Below, piece by piece: positions 1 through 8,748 of a DNA stretch of 51,310 nt (positions are counted from its first letter, which is position 1; every line of letters begins with the position of its first letter). The stretch is from Thermus sp. LT1-2-5 (lineage in GTDB: Bacteria > Deinococcota > Deinococci > Deinococcales > Thermaceae): assembly GCF_040363165.1 (NCBI RefSeq), contig NZ_BSRG01000013.1, positions 1 to 51,310 on the forward strand, written 5' to 3'. The position numbers and the translations under genes are program-made. Below the pieces are notes generated by a model, which did not search any database, was not told the origin of the DNA, and saw only the letters and a program-made list of their open reading frames with translations.

Positions 1-175
1 TTGGCCTGGGGCTGGGTGGGGTAGAGGCGGTACTTGAAGGCTTTGCGCGTCCCCGTCCTCCACGTAGGATAGCGCGCTTTTCGCTTATCCCGCTACACGC
101 TCCTTCGGAGCGCGTGGGGGTCCATGTATCCCTGGTTTGAAAACCGGGGCATTATGGCCCCCACACCCCCTTTTC
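1..175 (-). mobile_element. tnpB: Left end and 5' part of an IS200/IS605-family element (TnpB N-terminus)
   Basis: Read leftward, bases 50-1 encode RKAFKYRLYPTQPQA, the typical amino-terminal strand of TnpB/OrfB proteins, and the reading continues beyond the window edge. No ATG/GTG/TTG in that frame is visible just upstream, so the start may be damaged or further out. Bases 67-175 carry short palindromes expected at the subterminal end of such elements: GGATA...TATCC at 67-90, ACGCTCC-TTC-GGAGCG near 95-113, and GGTTT-GA-AAACC near 132-143. The element sits inside a response-regulator gene that stops making sense near 175. Family assignment rests on the TnpB motif; the exact tip is not determined. 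Confidence 0.6.
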
Positions 176-470
176 TGTAAGCACGCCTGCCTTCCAGGTC
201 CAGGGTAAGGCGGCCCCGAACCACCACGTTGGCGGCCTCGCCGTGGGCCCGACGCAGGAGGGCTCGCACCCGAGCCCGAAGCTCCTTGAGGTGGAAGGGC
301 TTGGCGAGGTAGTCGTCCGCCCCCGCCTCCAGGCCCTCCACTCGATCCTCCACCTCGCCCCGGGCGGTGAGCATCAACACGGGAGGCCGATGCGCCTCTC
401 TTAGCCTTCGCAAGAGGGAGAAGCCGTCCATTCCGGGAAGCATCACATCCAGTATGGCAAGGTCGTAATG
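175..470 (-). pseudogene. Response regulator receiver-domain fragment, broken at both ends
   Basis: The minus strand encodes [18 protein letters not shown], then [29 protein letters not shown], i.e. the phospho-acceptor Asp region, the conserved Thr/Ala switch and the Lys of an OmpR-type receiver, followed by the linker [10 protein letters not shown] and the first strand of a winged-helix output domain. The first ~45 residues of the receiver are missing (a stop lies upstream of DLAILD), and the output domain is cut after RRAYRKGG by the IS200/IS605 end. It cannot make a working regulator. Its lost partner kinase is not in the window. Confidence 0.8.
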
Positions 471-644
471 AGTTCATCCATCCTCCCTTGCGGCAAGGGC
501 CCTTCTGCTCTACCCCGCTGGCGGGCCCGGGCGCATCCTGGGGATCCCCAAGGGGGCCAAACCGTCCCTAGGCCGTGAGGGGGGCGGGCAACGCTTCAGC
601 TCCGCTTTAGATCCGTCCCCTAGGGTGGGCTATGGGAGGTGCGT

Positions 645-1865
645 ATGGCTAAGGTGCGTGCGGTTCTGGTCCTTTTGGCGCTAAGCCTGGCGGGCGCCGT
701 ATTCTGGTGGGCCTGGGAGCGGGGGGATGGGCAGGGCTTCCCGGCGCAAACCCCCTCCCCGGTGGCGGGACCCAGCGGTTTGCTCCCAGACGAGGCCAAC
801 ACGGTGGAGATCGCCGCCAAGTATGGGCCCGGGGTGGTCCTGGTGCAAAGCTACGTACCCGGCCAAGCCCTTCCCCGCAACATCCCGCCCCAGTTCGCCC
901 CCTTCTTCGCCCCCTTCCTGCAACCCCCGCAGGTGGGAACGGGTTCCGGCTTCTTCGTGGACCCTGAGGGCTACATCCTGACCAATTACCACGTGGTCCA
1001 AGGGGCGGAGCGGATAGAGGTCCAGCTCCAGGGGAACCCCAAGGCCTTGCCCGCCAAGCTGGTGGGCTCGGTGCCCGCCTTGGACCTCGCCCTCCTCAAG
1101 GTGGAGGCGAAGCCCCCAGCGGTCCTTCCCCTGGGCGACTCGGACCGGCTTCTTGTGGGCCAGAAGGCCATCGCCATCGGCAATCCCTTCGGGCTGGAGT
1201 TCACCGTGACCACGGGGGTGATCTCCGCCATCCGTCAGAACCCCGGGGCGGTGGACCCTTTGGTGCCCAAGCTCATCCAGACGGACGCCCCCATCAACCC
1301 AGGGAACTCCGGGGGACCCCTCTTGGATTCCCGGGGTGAGGTGATCGGGGTAAACACGGCCATCCTCTCCCCCACGGGGCAAGTGGGGGCGCCCCAGTAC
1401 TCGGGCATCGGGTTCGCCATCCCCATCAACCTGGTAAAAGAGTGGCTTCCCGCCATGAAGGCGGGCAAGCAGGTGACGGAGGCGGAGATCCTAGCGAAGC
1501 GTCCCCGCATCGGCGTGGAGGTCCTGCCCCTAGGCGCCCTTCCGCCAAGCCTCCGGGCCCAGTACGGCCTGCCGGAGCAGGGCCTTTTGGTGCAACGGGT
1601 CACCCCAGGCCTGCCCGCCCAAAAGGCCGGGCTCAAGGGGGCTAGCCGCTTCGTAAGCCTGCAAGACCCCGTCACCGGCCAGACCGTGCAGGTGGGCGTC
1701 GACGGCGATGTGCTGCTGGAGGCGAACGGCAACCCCCTCACGCAACCCACGGACCTGCAAAACCTCCTCGCCAACCTCAAGCCGGGTCAGGCCGTGAACC
1801 TCAAGGTATGGCGGCAGGGGCGGACCTTTGAGGTACAGGTGCGGCCCGCCGGGGGTGGGCAGTGA
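645..1865 (+). CDS. HtrA/DegP-like trypsin-fold serine protease with PDZ domain
   Basis: S1C-family periplasmic/envelope protease that degrades or chaperones misfolded exported proteins. Residues ~5-24 form an uncleaved or signal-anchor hydrophobic segment. The catalytic triad is visible as His116 (ILTNYHVV), Asp147 (ALDLALLKV) and Ser222 (INPGNSGGPLL). A C-terminal PDZ domain follows (residues ~290-400, with LPAQKAGLKGA and DVLLEANG). Length 406 aa is normal. An in-frame GTG lies 6 nt upstream, but GGAGG at 635-639 overlaps that GTG and is spaced correctly for the ATG at 645, so I start there. It is the first gene of a long plus-strand run and its stop overlaps the GTG start of the next protease gene, so the two envelope proteases are co-expressed. 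Confidence 0.93.
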   Translation: MAKVRAVLVLLALSLAGAVFWWAWERGDGQGFPAQTPSPVAGPSGLLPDEANTVEIAAKYGPGVVLVQSYVPGQALPRNIPPQFAPFFAPFLQPPQVGTGSGFFVDPEGYILTNYHVVQGAERIEVQLQGNPKALPAKLVGSVPALDLALLKVEAKPPAVLPLGDSDRLLVGQKAIAIGNPFGLEFTVTTGVISAIRQNPGAVDPLVPKLIQTDAPINPGNSGGPLLDSRGEVIGVNTAILSPTGQVGAPQYSGIGFAIPINLVKEWLPAMKAGKQVTEAEILAKRPRIGVEVLPLGALPPSLRAQYGLPEQGLLVQRVTPGLPAQKAGLKGASRFVSLQDPVTGQTVQVGVDGDVLLEANGNPLTQPTDLQNLLANLKPGQAVNLKVWRQGRTFEVQVRPAGGGQ

Positions 1866-2695
1866 ACGCCTCAGACCTCCTCAACGCCCTCTTTTGGCTC
1901 TTTCTCATCTTCACCTTCTTGAGCCCCTACCTGCAAAGGCAGGCCCTCGAGGCCGCCCGCACCCGGCAAATCCTCGCCTTGGAAAGGAAGCGGGGTAGCC
2001 GGGTTATCACCCTCATCCACCGCCAGGAGGCCATCAGCCTCCTCGGGGTACCCCTAGTGCGCTACATCGACGTGGACGACTCGGAGGAGGTTTTGCGGGC
2101 CATCCGGCTGACCGACCCAGGCGTGCCCATAGACCTCATCCTGCACACGCCAGGAGGCCTGGTGCTGGCGGCGGAGCAAATCGCCCTGGCCCTCCTGCGC
2201 CACCCTTCCAAGGTCACGGTCTTCGTGCCCCACTACGCCATGTCCGGGGGTACCCTGATCGCCTTGGCGGCGGACGAGATCGTCATGGACGAAAACGCCG
2301 TTTTGGGGCCCATCGACCCCCAGATTGGGGACTACCCGGCGGCAAGCCTCCTAGCCTTGCTGCAGACCAAGCCCCTGGACAAGATCGAAGACGCCACCCT
2401 CATCAAGGCGGACATCGCCGCCAAGGCCATGCGGCAGGTGGCGGAGGTGGCGGAGAAGCTCCTCGCCAAGCATATGGACCCTGACAAGGCCCGCACCACC
2501 GCCCGCCTCCTCTCCCAGGGCACTTGGACCCACGACTACCCCATCACCGTGGAGGAGGCCCGCGGCCTGGGCCTGCCCGTTGCCACCGCCATGCCCAAGG
2601 AGGTGTACTCCCTGATGGAGCTCTACCCCCAAACCCAGATGCGCCGCCCCAGCGTGCAGTACGTACCTATGCCCTATAGCAGGAGGAACCCATGA
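1862..2695 (+). CDS. Membrane-anchored ClpP-class serine protease (SDH proteinase family, SppA-like)
   Basis: The 277-aa protein begins with a hydrophobic helix (residues ~8-24) followed by a ClpP/crotonase-fold domain. Seen motifs are LILHTPGGLVLAAEQIA (oxyanion/beta-strand region) and HYAMSGGTLIALAADEIVMDENAVLGPIDPQI, which holds the nucleophile Ser in S-G-G as in the serine dehydrogenase proteinase (PF01972) and SppA-like families. The GTG start at 1862 overlaps the TGA of the HtrA gene by 4 nt, and its own stop overlaps the cytochrome gene start. Probable role: membrane-associated peptidase acting with HtrA in envelope quality control. The exact substrate is unknown. Confidence 0.85.
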   Translation: MNASDLLNALFWLFLIFTFLSPYLQRQALEAARTRQILALERKRGSRVITLIHRQEAISLLGVPLVRYIDVDDSEEVLRAIRLTDPGVPIDLILHTPGGLVLAAEQIALALLRHPSKVTVFVPHYAMSGGTLIALAADEIVMDENAVLGPIDPQIGDYPAASLLALLQTKPLDKIEDATLIKADIAAKAMRQVAEVAEKLLAKHMDPDKARTTARLLSQGTWTHDYPITVEEARGLGLPVATAMPKEVYSLMELYPQTQMRRPSVQYVPMPYSRRNP

Positions 2696-3615
2696 AGCCC
2701 CCGAAATTGGACACGCTCCTCACCATAATGACCCTGGTTCTGGTGGGGCTTGGCTTTACCAGCCTCTACTTCGCCATAGACGACCTGCGGCATCGCATCG
2801 GCACCCCCCAGGGCCAAGGTCCCGTGGCTGCGGGCGCTTCAAGCAACGCTTATCCTTCCCTACCCGCCGACTTCCCCGAGTCCTTGGACCAGGTGGTGGC
2901 CCTGGGCAAGGAGATCTTCCTGAACACCAAGGACCATCCCCTATCCCAGCCCTACGTGGGCAACAACCTCAACTGCACCTCCTGCCACCTTAACGGGGGC
3001 ACCGATCCGAAAGGGCTGACCTTGGTGGGCACCGCCACCGCTTTTCCCGCCTACTCGTCCCGGGAAAAAGCGGTGATTACCCTGCAAAACCGGATCGGGG
3101 ACTGCTTCATGCGGAGCATGAACGGCACCCTGCCCCCCTTGGGCAGCGCCGTCATGGTGGCCCTCGACGCCTACATCACCTCCTTGTCCCAGGGCATGCC
3201 CATGAAAATGAACCCCAAAAGTCCCACAGGGCCCAACGCCCTCAAGCCCCTCCAGGTGGACTGGAAGGCGGCTGACCCCAACCGCGGCCAGGCGCTTTAC
3301 CAGCAAAAGTGCGCTGTCTGCCACGGGCCAAACGGGGAGGGGCAGGTGGGGCCGCCCCTGTGGGGCCCGCGCTCGTTCAACGCCGGGGCGGGCATGGCCA
3401 ACTGGCAGAACCTGGCCGCCTTCATCCACGGGGCCATGCCCCTGGGCAACCCCAACCTGACCCCGGAGGAGGCCCGGGACATCGCCGCCTTCGTGGACAG
3501 CCAGCCCCGCCCGGACTTCGTCCTGAAGGACCACCTACCACCCCCCACCGGGCTAGGGGTGTACACCTCCAAGGTGTTGGACGAAACCAAAAAGGCAGGA
3601 CCGGTGAAGCCATGA
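2692..3615 (+). CDS. Dihaem cytochrome c, thiosulfate dehydrogenase (TsdA)-like
   Basis: The 307-aa protein has an N-terminal membrane helix (residues ~9-27) and two haem-c sites: CTSCH at 95-99 and CAVCH at 207-211. The segment NNLNCTSCHLNGGT and the downstream RIGDCFMRSMNG are hallmarks of TsdA, where the Cys of this second motif (here Cys138) is the unusual distal ligand of haem 1. TsdA oxidises two thiosulfates to tetrathionate, or works in reverse, on the outer face of the cytoplasmic membrane. Start is ATG 2692 with AGGAGG just upstream, overlapping the preceding stop by 4 nt. It lies directly before the pentose-phosphate genes and upstream of a Rieske protein, so the natural electron partner may be encoded nearby. 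Function is inferred from motifs. Confidence 0.85.
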   Translation: MKPPKLDTLLTIMTLVLVGLGFTSLYFAIDDLRHRIGTPQGQGPVAAGASSNAYPSLPADFPESLDQVVALGKEIFLNTKDHPLSQPYVGNNLNCTSCHLNGGTDPKGLTLVGTATAFPAYSSREKAVITLQNRIGDCFMRSMNGTLPPLGSAVMVALDAYITSLSQGMPMKMNPKSPTGPNALKPLQVDWKAADPNRGQALYQQKCAVCHGPNGEGQVGPPLWGPRSFNAGAGMANWQNLAAFIHGAMPLGNPNLTPEEARDIAAFVDSQPRPDFVLKDHLPPPTGLGVYTSKVLDETKKAGPVKP

Positions 3616-4955
3616 GGAACGGAGAGCCCATCCACCTGGTGGTCCTGGGCATCACAGGCGACCTTTCCCGGAGGCTACTCTTCCCCTCCCTGGTGGCGCT
3701 GCACCAGGCGGGGCGGCTCCCGCGGCTCCAGATCCTTGGGGTGGGGGCCGAACCCTGGAGCCTCGATGCGGTGCAGGAGCATCTGGAAAGCTTTCTGCGC
3801 CGCCGGAACGGGGTGGATCTCAGGGCGTGGGAAGAGCTCAAGGGCTGGATCGCCTACCGCCAAGCCGAGATCTCCACCCAGGGCCTGGGATTTCTCCGGG
3901 GCCTTCCAGGCCCCGCCCTCTTCTACCTGGCCCTCCCCCCTGCCCTCTTCCCCAAGGCGGCGCGGGCCCTGGGGGTCTTAGGCTTGGGCCGGGAGCGTAC
4001 GGGCTGGCGCCGGGTGGTGGTGGAAAAGCCCTTTGGCACGGACCTCGCCTCCGCCCAAGCGCTCAACCGCCTCCTCCACCGCTACTTCCGGGAGGAGCAG
4101 GTGCTCCGCATGGACCATTTTGTGGGCAAGTACGCCGTGCAAAACCTCCTTCACCTGCGGAGGGAAAACCCTAGCCTCGAGGCGCTCTTCAGCCGCCAAG
4201 GTGCCGCTTACGTGGAGATCACCTACGCCGAAAGCCTGGGGCTAGAGGGAAGGGCCCGTTACTACGAGGGGACGGGGGCCCTGCGGGATATGCTCCAAAA
4301 CCACCTGATGCAACTCCTGGCCCTGGTGGCCATGGACCCCCCGGCTCGGCTGGAAGGAAGCTCCCTACGGGCGGCCCGAGCCGAGGCCCTAAGGGCCTTG
4401 CTCCCCGCCGACCCCCAGAATGCGGTGCGAGGACAGTACCAGGGTTATCAGGAGGAGGATGGCGTGGCCCCCGCCTCCCGGACAGAAACCTACGCCGCCT
4501 TGCGCCTTACCTCCCAGGCCCCCCGTTGGCTCGGAGTGCCCTTCTACCTGCGAAGCGGCAAGCGGCTTGCCCAAGGGCTTGGCCACATCACCCTCTTCCT
4601 GCACCCCTCACCAGAGGGGCGGCGGGGAAGGCTCCTGTTCCGGCTCAAACCCACCGTAGCCCTGGAGCTCACCCTCCTGGGCCCTGGGAACCGGGAGGAA
4701 ACCCTGGAGTTCCGCCTAGGCCCTGAGCCGGAGTTTAGCGCCTACGAGGAGCTTCTCCTGGCCGCCTTAGCGGGGGACCTCACCTTCTTCCCTTCGGAGG
4801 CGGAGGTGGAAGAGGCGTGGCGGGTGGTGGACCCGGTGCTTCGGGCCTGGCGTAGGGGAACACCCCAGGTCTACCCCCAAGGAAGCGAGGGGCCTAGCCT
4901 CGAGGGATTCCTCCTCCCTGGCCACAGCCTCCTCCCCATAGGGGGTGGCTCATGA
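3612..4955 (+). CDS. zwf: Glucose-6-phosphate 1-dehydrogenase
   Basis: Oxidises glucose 6-phosphate to 6-phosphoglucono-1,5-lactone with NAD(P)+, first step of the oxidative pentose phosphate pathway (also of Entner-Doudoroff). The Rossmann entry VVLGITGDLSRRLLFP (residues ~10-25), EKPFG (138-142), the substrate-binding RMDHFVGKYAVQNLL (167-180; canonical DHYLGK) and the catalytic His in ALRDMLQNHLMQLL (His231) are all visible. At 447 aa it is somewhat shorter than the usual 480-510. The in-frame reading extends further upstream but that part is the antisense-like shadow of the cytochrome gene; ATG 3612 overlaps the cytochrome stop (ATGA). Immediately followed by gnd and pgl, completing the branch. 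Confidence 0.95.
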   Translation: MRNGEPIHLVVLGITGDLSRRLLFPSLVALHQAGRLPRLQILGVGAEPWSLDAVQEHLESFLRRRNGVDLRAWEELKGWIAYRQAEISTQGLGFLRGLPGPALFYLALPPALFPKAARALGVLGLGRERTGWRRVVVEKPFGTDLASAQALNRLLHRYFREEQVLRMDHFVGKYAVQNLLHLRRENPSLEALFSRQGAAYVEITYAESLGLEGRARYYEGTGALRDMLQNHLMQLLALVAMDPPARLEGSSLRAARAEALRALLPADPQNAVRGQYQGYQEEDGVAPASRTETYAALRLTSQAPRWLGVPFYLRSGKRLAQGLGHITLFLHPSPEGRRGRLLFRLKPTVALELTLLGPGNREETLEFRLGPEPEFSAYEELLLAALAGDLTFFPSEAEVEEAWRVVDPVLRAWRRGTPQVYPQGSEGPSLEGFLLPGHSLLPIGGGS

Positions 4956-5848
4956 TGGGGCTCCTCGGTCTCGGCCGCATGGGGTTGGGCATGGCCCGCC
5001 GCTGGAGCGGGGCAGGCCTTCCCGTCCTGGGGTACGACCCCGATCCGGCAGCCCGGGCTAGAGCCGCAAACGGGGGCGTTCCTGTGGCGGATAGCCTGGC
5101 CGAACTCCTCTCCCGGCTTCCTCCACCCCGCAACCTCTGGCTCATGGTGCCCGCAAACGGGGTGGAGGAGGCCCTAGAGGCCCTCAAACCCCAGCTTGCC
5201 CCCGGGGATCTGGTGGTGGATGGGGGGAATTCCCCCTACTGGCAGAGCCAGCGCCGGGGCCACGAGCTCGCCGCTTTGGGCGTGGGGTTTTTGGACGTGG
5301 GGGTTTCGGGGGGCCTGTTCGGGGAGGAGGAGGGCTACGGCCTGATGGTGGGAGGGGAAAGGGCGCTGGTGGAGCGCATCCTGCCCTACCTCCAAGCCCT
5401 GGCGCCCGAGGGAGGCTTCGTGCACGCGGGAACGCTGGGGGCAGGCCACTACGCCAAGATGGTCCACAACGGGATCGAGTACGCCCTCATGGAGGCTTAC
5501 GCCGAGGGAATCGAGCTTTTGGCCGCGGCCCAGGAGGAGCTGGACTTGGATCCCCAGGCGGTGGTGGGTGCGTGGCGCCGGGGTACCATCGTGCGCTCCT
5601 TCCTTCTGGACCGTTTTGCCGAGGTCCTGGCGGGCGATTTGGCGGTGGAGCCCTTGGTGGCGGACTCCGGGGAGGGCCGCTGGGCCGTGGAGGAGGCCTT
5701 GCGCCGTGGCCTTCCCGTGCCCGCCTTGGCCCAGGCCCTCTTCGCCCGCTGGGAAAGCCAAGGTAAAGCCTCGTTGCGCTACCGCCTCCTGGCCTTGGTG
5801 CGGCGGGCCTTTGGGGGGCATCCGGTGCGGAGGCAGGATGCGGATTGA
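4952..5848 (+). CDS. gnd: 6-phosphogluconate dehydrogenase, decarboxylating, short (~300 aa) type
   Basis: Converts 6-phosphogluconate to ribulose 5-phosphate and CO2 with NAD(P)+. At 298 aa it belongs to the short GndA/YqeC-like class rather than the 470-aa enzyme. Visible features: Rossmann GLLGLGRMGLGMARR at the N-terminus, VDGGNSPYWQS (residues ~88-98), DVGVSGGLFGEEEGYGLMVGG (substrate loop), and the catalytic lysine motif HYAKMVHNGIEYALMEAYAEG. The ATG pair at 4952/4955 overlaps the zwf stop; the end overlaps pgl by 11 nt, indicating tight translational coupling. Cofactor preference cannot be judged from sequence alone. Confidence 0.93.
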   Translation: MMGLLGLGRMGLGMARRWSGAGLPVLGYDPDPAARARAANGGVPVADSLAELLSRLPPPRNLWLMVPANGVEEALEALKPQLAPGDLVVDGGNSPYWQSQRRGHELAALGVGFLDVGVSGGLFGEEEGYGLMVGGERALVERILPYLQALAPEGGFVHAGTLGAGHYAKMVHNGIEYALMEAYAEGIELLAAAQEELDLDPQAVVGAWRRGTIVRSFLLDRFAEVLAGDLAVEPLVADSGEGRWAVEEALRRGLPVPALAQALFARWESQGKASLRYRLLALVRRAFGGHPVRRQDAD

Positions 5849-6473
5849 GGTCTTCTCCTCCCCCCAATCGGCCCTGGAAGCGGCCCTGGCTTGGCTCCTT
5901 TCCCAGCTCACCCGTGGCCAAAATGGGGTGCTGGCAGGGGGCGAAACCCCCCTTCCCCTGTACCGCGCCCTCGCCCGCCTGGCTCCCCACTACACGGGCG
6001 TCCTCCTCCTCTCAGACGAGCGCTGGCTCCCCCCCTCGGACCCGGGAACGAACCTCCAAAAGGTGGCGCAAGCCTTGGGCCCCTTGGCCTCCCGGCTCCT
6101 CCCCTTCCCTTTGGGCATGCCCCCGGAGGAGGCCCGGGATTGGATGGAACAGCGCCTGGCCCCCCACCTGCCTTTGGACTTTGCCCTCTTGGGCATCGGC
6201 GAGGATGGGCACACGGCGAGCCTTTTCCCGGGAAGCCGGGCCCTGGTTTCCTCCCGCTTGGTGGAGGTGGTCCAGGGCTCCAAGCCCCCTCCCCTCCGCC
6301 TCACCCTCACCCCCCAGGCCTTCCGGGGTACCCGGGAGGTCCTCTTCCTAGCCCTGGGGGCGGGCAAGCGCCAGGCCCTTCTTCGCCTCGCCCAGGGAGA
6401 GGACCTGCCTCCCTTGCGGGTGGCTCAAGTTGCGGAGGAGGCCCGGCTGTTCACCGATCAGGAGGTGGTCTAA
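5838..6473 (+). CDS. pgl: 6-phosphogluconolactonase
   Basis: Hydrolyses 6-phosphogluconolactone to 6-phosphogluconate, the middle step between Zwf and Gnd. The 211-aa protein has the SugarP-isomerase/DevB motifs: GGETPLPLYRALA near residue 35, LLSDERWLPPSDPGTN near 57-72, and the C-terminal ALLGIGEDGHTASLFPGS near 117-134. ATG 5838 lies inside the end of gnd and is the first good start in frame; a weak AGGCAGG precedes it. The stop TAA shares its last A with the ATG of the glucoamylase gene. Confidence 0.93.
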   Translation: MRIEVFSSPQSALEAALAWLLSQLTRGQNGVLAGGETPLPLYRALARLAPHYTGVLLLSDERWLPPSDPGTNLQKVAQALGPLASRLLPFPLGMPPEEARDWMEQRLAPHLPLDFALLGIGEDGHTASLFPGSRALVSSRLVEVVQGSKPPPLRLTLTPQAFRGTREVLFLALGAGKRQALLRLAQGEDLPPLRVAQVAEEARLFTDQEVV

Positions 6474-8746
6474 TGGAAGCCTTTGGGAAACCCGGCATTC
6501 CCCCCACGTGGTCCAGCAGCGCCAAGGACTGGGTAGGAACCGCCTTGGGGCGAAGCCGGGTATGGTACACCCTGGGAAGGGGCATCCTCAACGAGGTGTA
6601 CTGGCCCGCCACGGGCATGCCCCAGATGCGGGACCTCGGGTTTATCGTGGCTGGGGATGGTTTCTGGGTGGAGGTGAAGCGGGCGAACCGCTACCGGCTC
6701 CTGGCCGAGCCCCTCCGGCCCGAAGTCAAGGTGGTCCACGAGGGGGAGGGGTATCGCCTTGCGCTTACCTTCCTGCCCGACCCCGAGCGGGACGCCCTCC
6801 TCATCGCCTATGACCTGGAAGGCGTTGGGCTCAGGCTCTACCCGCTTTTGGCCCCCCATCTGGGCGGAACGGGACACGGGAACGCCGCTTGGGTGGAGGA
6901 AGGGGCGCTCCTGGCAGCCAAGACGGGACACGCCCTGGCCTTGGTAGGCCCCTTCGCCCGGGGGAGCGCTGGGTACGTGGGCTTCTCGGACGGCTGGCAG
7001 GACTTCGCCCGCCACGGCCGGATGACCTGGGCCTTCCCCAAGGCGGAGGACGGCAACGTGGCCCTGATGGGAGAGCTGGCGGAGGCCAAGGGCGTGCTGG
7101 CCCTGGCCTTCGCCCCAAGCCCCGAGGGCGCCCTGACCCTGGCCAAAGCCGCCCTGGCGGAAGGGCTCGAGGCCATCCAGACCCGAGCCGAGCGGGCCTG
7201 GGAAGCGGCCCAAAGCGTTTCCCTCCCCGGGGCAGATGGGGAGCTCAAGCGGGAGGCTCTCGTTTCCTACCATGTCCTACAAGTGCACGCAGACCGGACC
7301 TTCAAGGGAGCCCTGGTGGCGAGCCTCTCGGTACCCTGGGGCAACACCCGGGACGACCTCGGGGGGTACCACCTGGTCTGGACCCGGGATGCGGTGGAGG
7401 CGGCCTTCGCCCTCCTGGCCCTGGACCGGGCAGAGGAGGCCCAAGGGATCCTGGCCTACCTGGCCGCCACCCAGGCCCGGGACGGCCACTGGCCCCAGAA
7501 CTTTTTCCCTGACGGGAGGCCCTACTGGCAGGGGGTGCAGCTGGACGAAGCCGCGCTTCCCCTCCTCCTGGCCCTGCGGATGAAGGAGGGAGGCCACCTG
7601 GGAACCCTGAACGGGGTGGCCCGCCGTATGGCCAGGCAAGCCGCCGCCTACCTGGCCCGGGAGGGCCCCGTGAGCCCCCAGGACCGCTGGGAGGAAAACC
7701 CCGGGCTTTCCCCCTTCACCCTGGCCCTGACCATCGCCGCCTTGGCGGGGGCCGCCCTTTACGGGTTCCTGGAGGGAGAAGAGGCGGAGTATGCCCTCTC
7801 CTTGGCCGACTGTTGGAACGCCAGGGTGGAGGAGTGGTGCTACGTGGAGGGTACGGCCCTGGACCAGGCCCACGGGACCCAGGGCCACTACGTGCGCCTG
7901 GCGCCGCCCGGTCCCCTGGGGCCTAGGGGCCGGGTGTTCCTGGCCAACCGAGGGGGGGAGAGCCTCGAGGTGGGGGCGCTCCTTGGCCTGGAGTTCCTCT
8001 GGCTGGTGCGCTTGGGCCTAAGGGAACCCCACGACCCACGGGTCCTGGACACCCTCAAGCTGGTGGACGCCCTTTTGCGCGTGGAACTCCCCACCGGGGT
8101 CTTCTACCACCGCTACCCGGAGGACGGCTACGGAGAGCACGAGGATGGACGACCCTTTGACGGCACCGGCCGGGGCCGGGCCTGGCCCCTCCTCACGGGG
8201 GAACGGGGCCTGCAGGCGTGGCTCATGGGGGAAGACCCCGAGCCCTACTTGAGGAGCATGGCCCGGGGAACCGGCCCCGGAGGTCTCATCCCGGAACAGG
8301 TTTGGGACGCCCCGGGCATTCCCGAGCGGAACCTCTTTCCGGGCAAACCCTCGGGCAGCGCCATGCCCTTGGTCTGGGCCCACGCCGAGTACCTAAAGCT
8401 CTACCTGGCCTGGGCGCAGGGGGAGGGGCCGGTGGAGCGGCTGGGGCGGGTGGCCGAGCGCTACCTCCGGGGGGCGAAGCCCCGGGTACGCCACTTCCGT
8501 TCCGAGGTCCCCTTGACCTTCTTGAACGAAGGGGAGCGGCTTTTAGTGGAGGCGCGCCAACCCTTCCGGCTCCACCTAGGGGTAGACGGGTGGAAGGAGG
8601 TGCAGGACCTGGACTCCGTACCCCTGCCCTTCGGCCTCCACGGGGTCTTGGTGGACCTCGAGGACCACGCCGAGCTCAACTTCACCCTGTACTACCCCGA
8701 GGAAGGGCGTTGGGAGGGCAAGGATTACCGCGTGCAACGGAGGTGA
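6473..8746 (+). CDS. GH15 glucoamylase / glucodextranase-type glycoside hydrolase
   Basis: 757-aa protein with the two-domain layout of bacterial GH15 enzymes: an N-terminal beta-sandwich (residues ~1-270) and an (alpha/alpha)6-barrel catalytic domain. In the barrel I see YHLVWTRDAVEAAFALLAL (the W-T-R-D substrate-binding motif), DGHWPQNFFPDG, QLDEAALPLLL (candidate acid/base region) and GGLIPEQVWDAPG (PEQVWD motif close to the catalytic base). No signal peptide is evident, so it likely acts inside the cell on maltodextrins or glycogen-type glucans, releasing glucose. Start ATG 6473 overlaps the pgl stop by 1 nt. Its position in an operon with zwf-gnd-pgl links glucan breakdown to NADPH production, although a glucokinase is not present here. 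Confidence 0.88.
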   Translation: MEAFGKPGIPPTWSSSAKDWVGTALGRSRVWYTLGRGILNEVYWPATGMPQMRDLGFIVAGDGFWVEVKRANRYRLLAEPLRPEVKVVHEGEGYRLALTFLPDPERDALLIAYDLEGVGLRLYPLLAPHLGGTGHGNAAWVEEGALLAAKTGHALALVGPFARGSAGYVGFSDGWQDFARHGRMTWAFPKAEDGNVALMGELAEAKGVLALAFAPSPEGALTLAKAALAEGLEAIQTRAERAWEAAQSVSLPGADGELKREALVSYHVLQVHADRTFKGALVASLSVPWGNTRDDLGGYHLVWTRDAVEAAFALLALDRAEEAQGILAYLAATQARDGHWPQNFFPDGRPYWQGVQLDEAALPLLLALRMKEGGHLGTLNGVARRMARQAAAYLAREGPVSPQDRWEENPGLSPFTLALTIAALAGAALYGFLEGEEAEYALSLADCWNARVEEWCYVEGTALDQAHGTQGHYVRLAPPGPLGPRGRVFLANRGGESLEVGALLGLEFLWLVRLGLREPHDPRVLDTLKLVDALLRVELPTGVFYHRYPEDGYGEHEDGRPFDGTGRGRAWPLLTGERGLQAWLMGEDPEPYLRSMARGTGPGGLIPEQVWDAPGIPERNLFPGKPSGSAMPLVWAHAEYLKLYLAWAQGEGPVERLGRVAERYLRGAKPRVRHFRSEVPLTFLNEGERLLVEARQPFRLHLGVDGWKEVQDLDSVPLPFGLHGVLVDLEDHAELNFTLYYPEEGRWEGKDYRVQRR

Positions 8747-8748
8747 GT

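Noticed and set aside
3309-3611. N-terminal extension of Zwf into the cytochrome gene
   Set aside because: The extension is Gly/Pro/Arg-rich shadow sequence; the family starts at ATG 3612, which overlaps the previous stop.
5891-6472. N-terminal extension of the glucoamylase through pgl
   Set aside because: Low-complexity out-of-frame reading of pgl; ATG 6473 gives the proper GH15 N-terminus.
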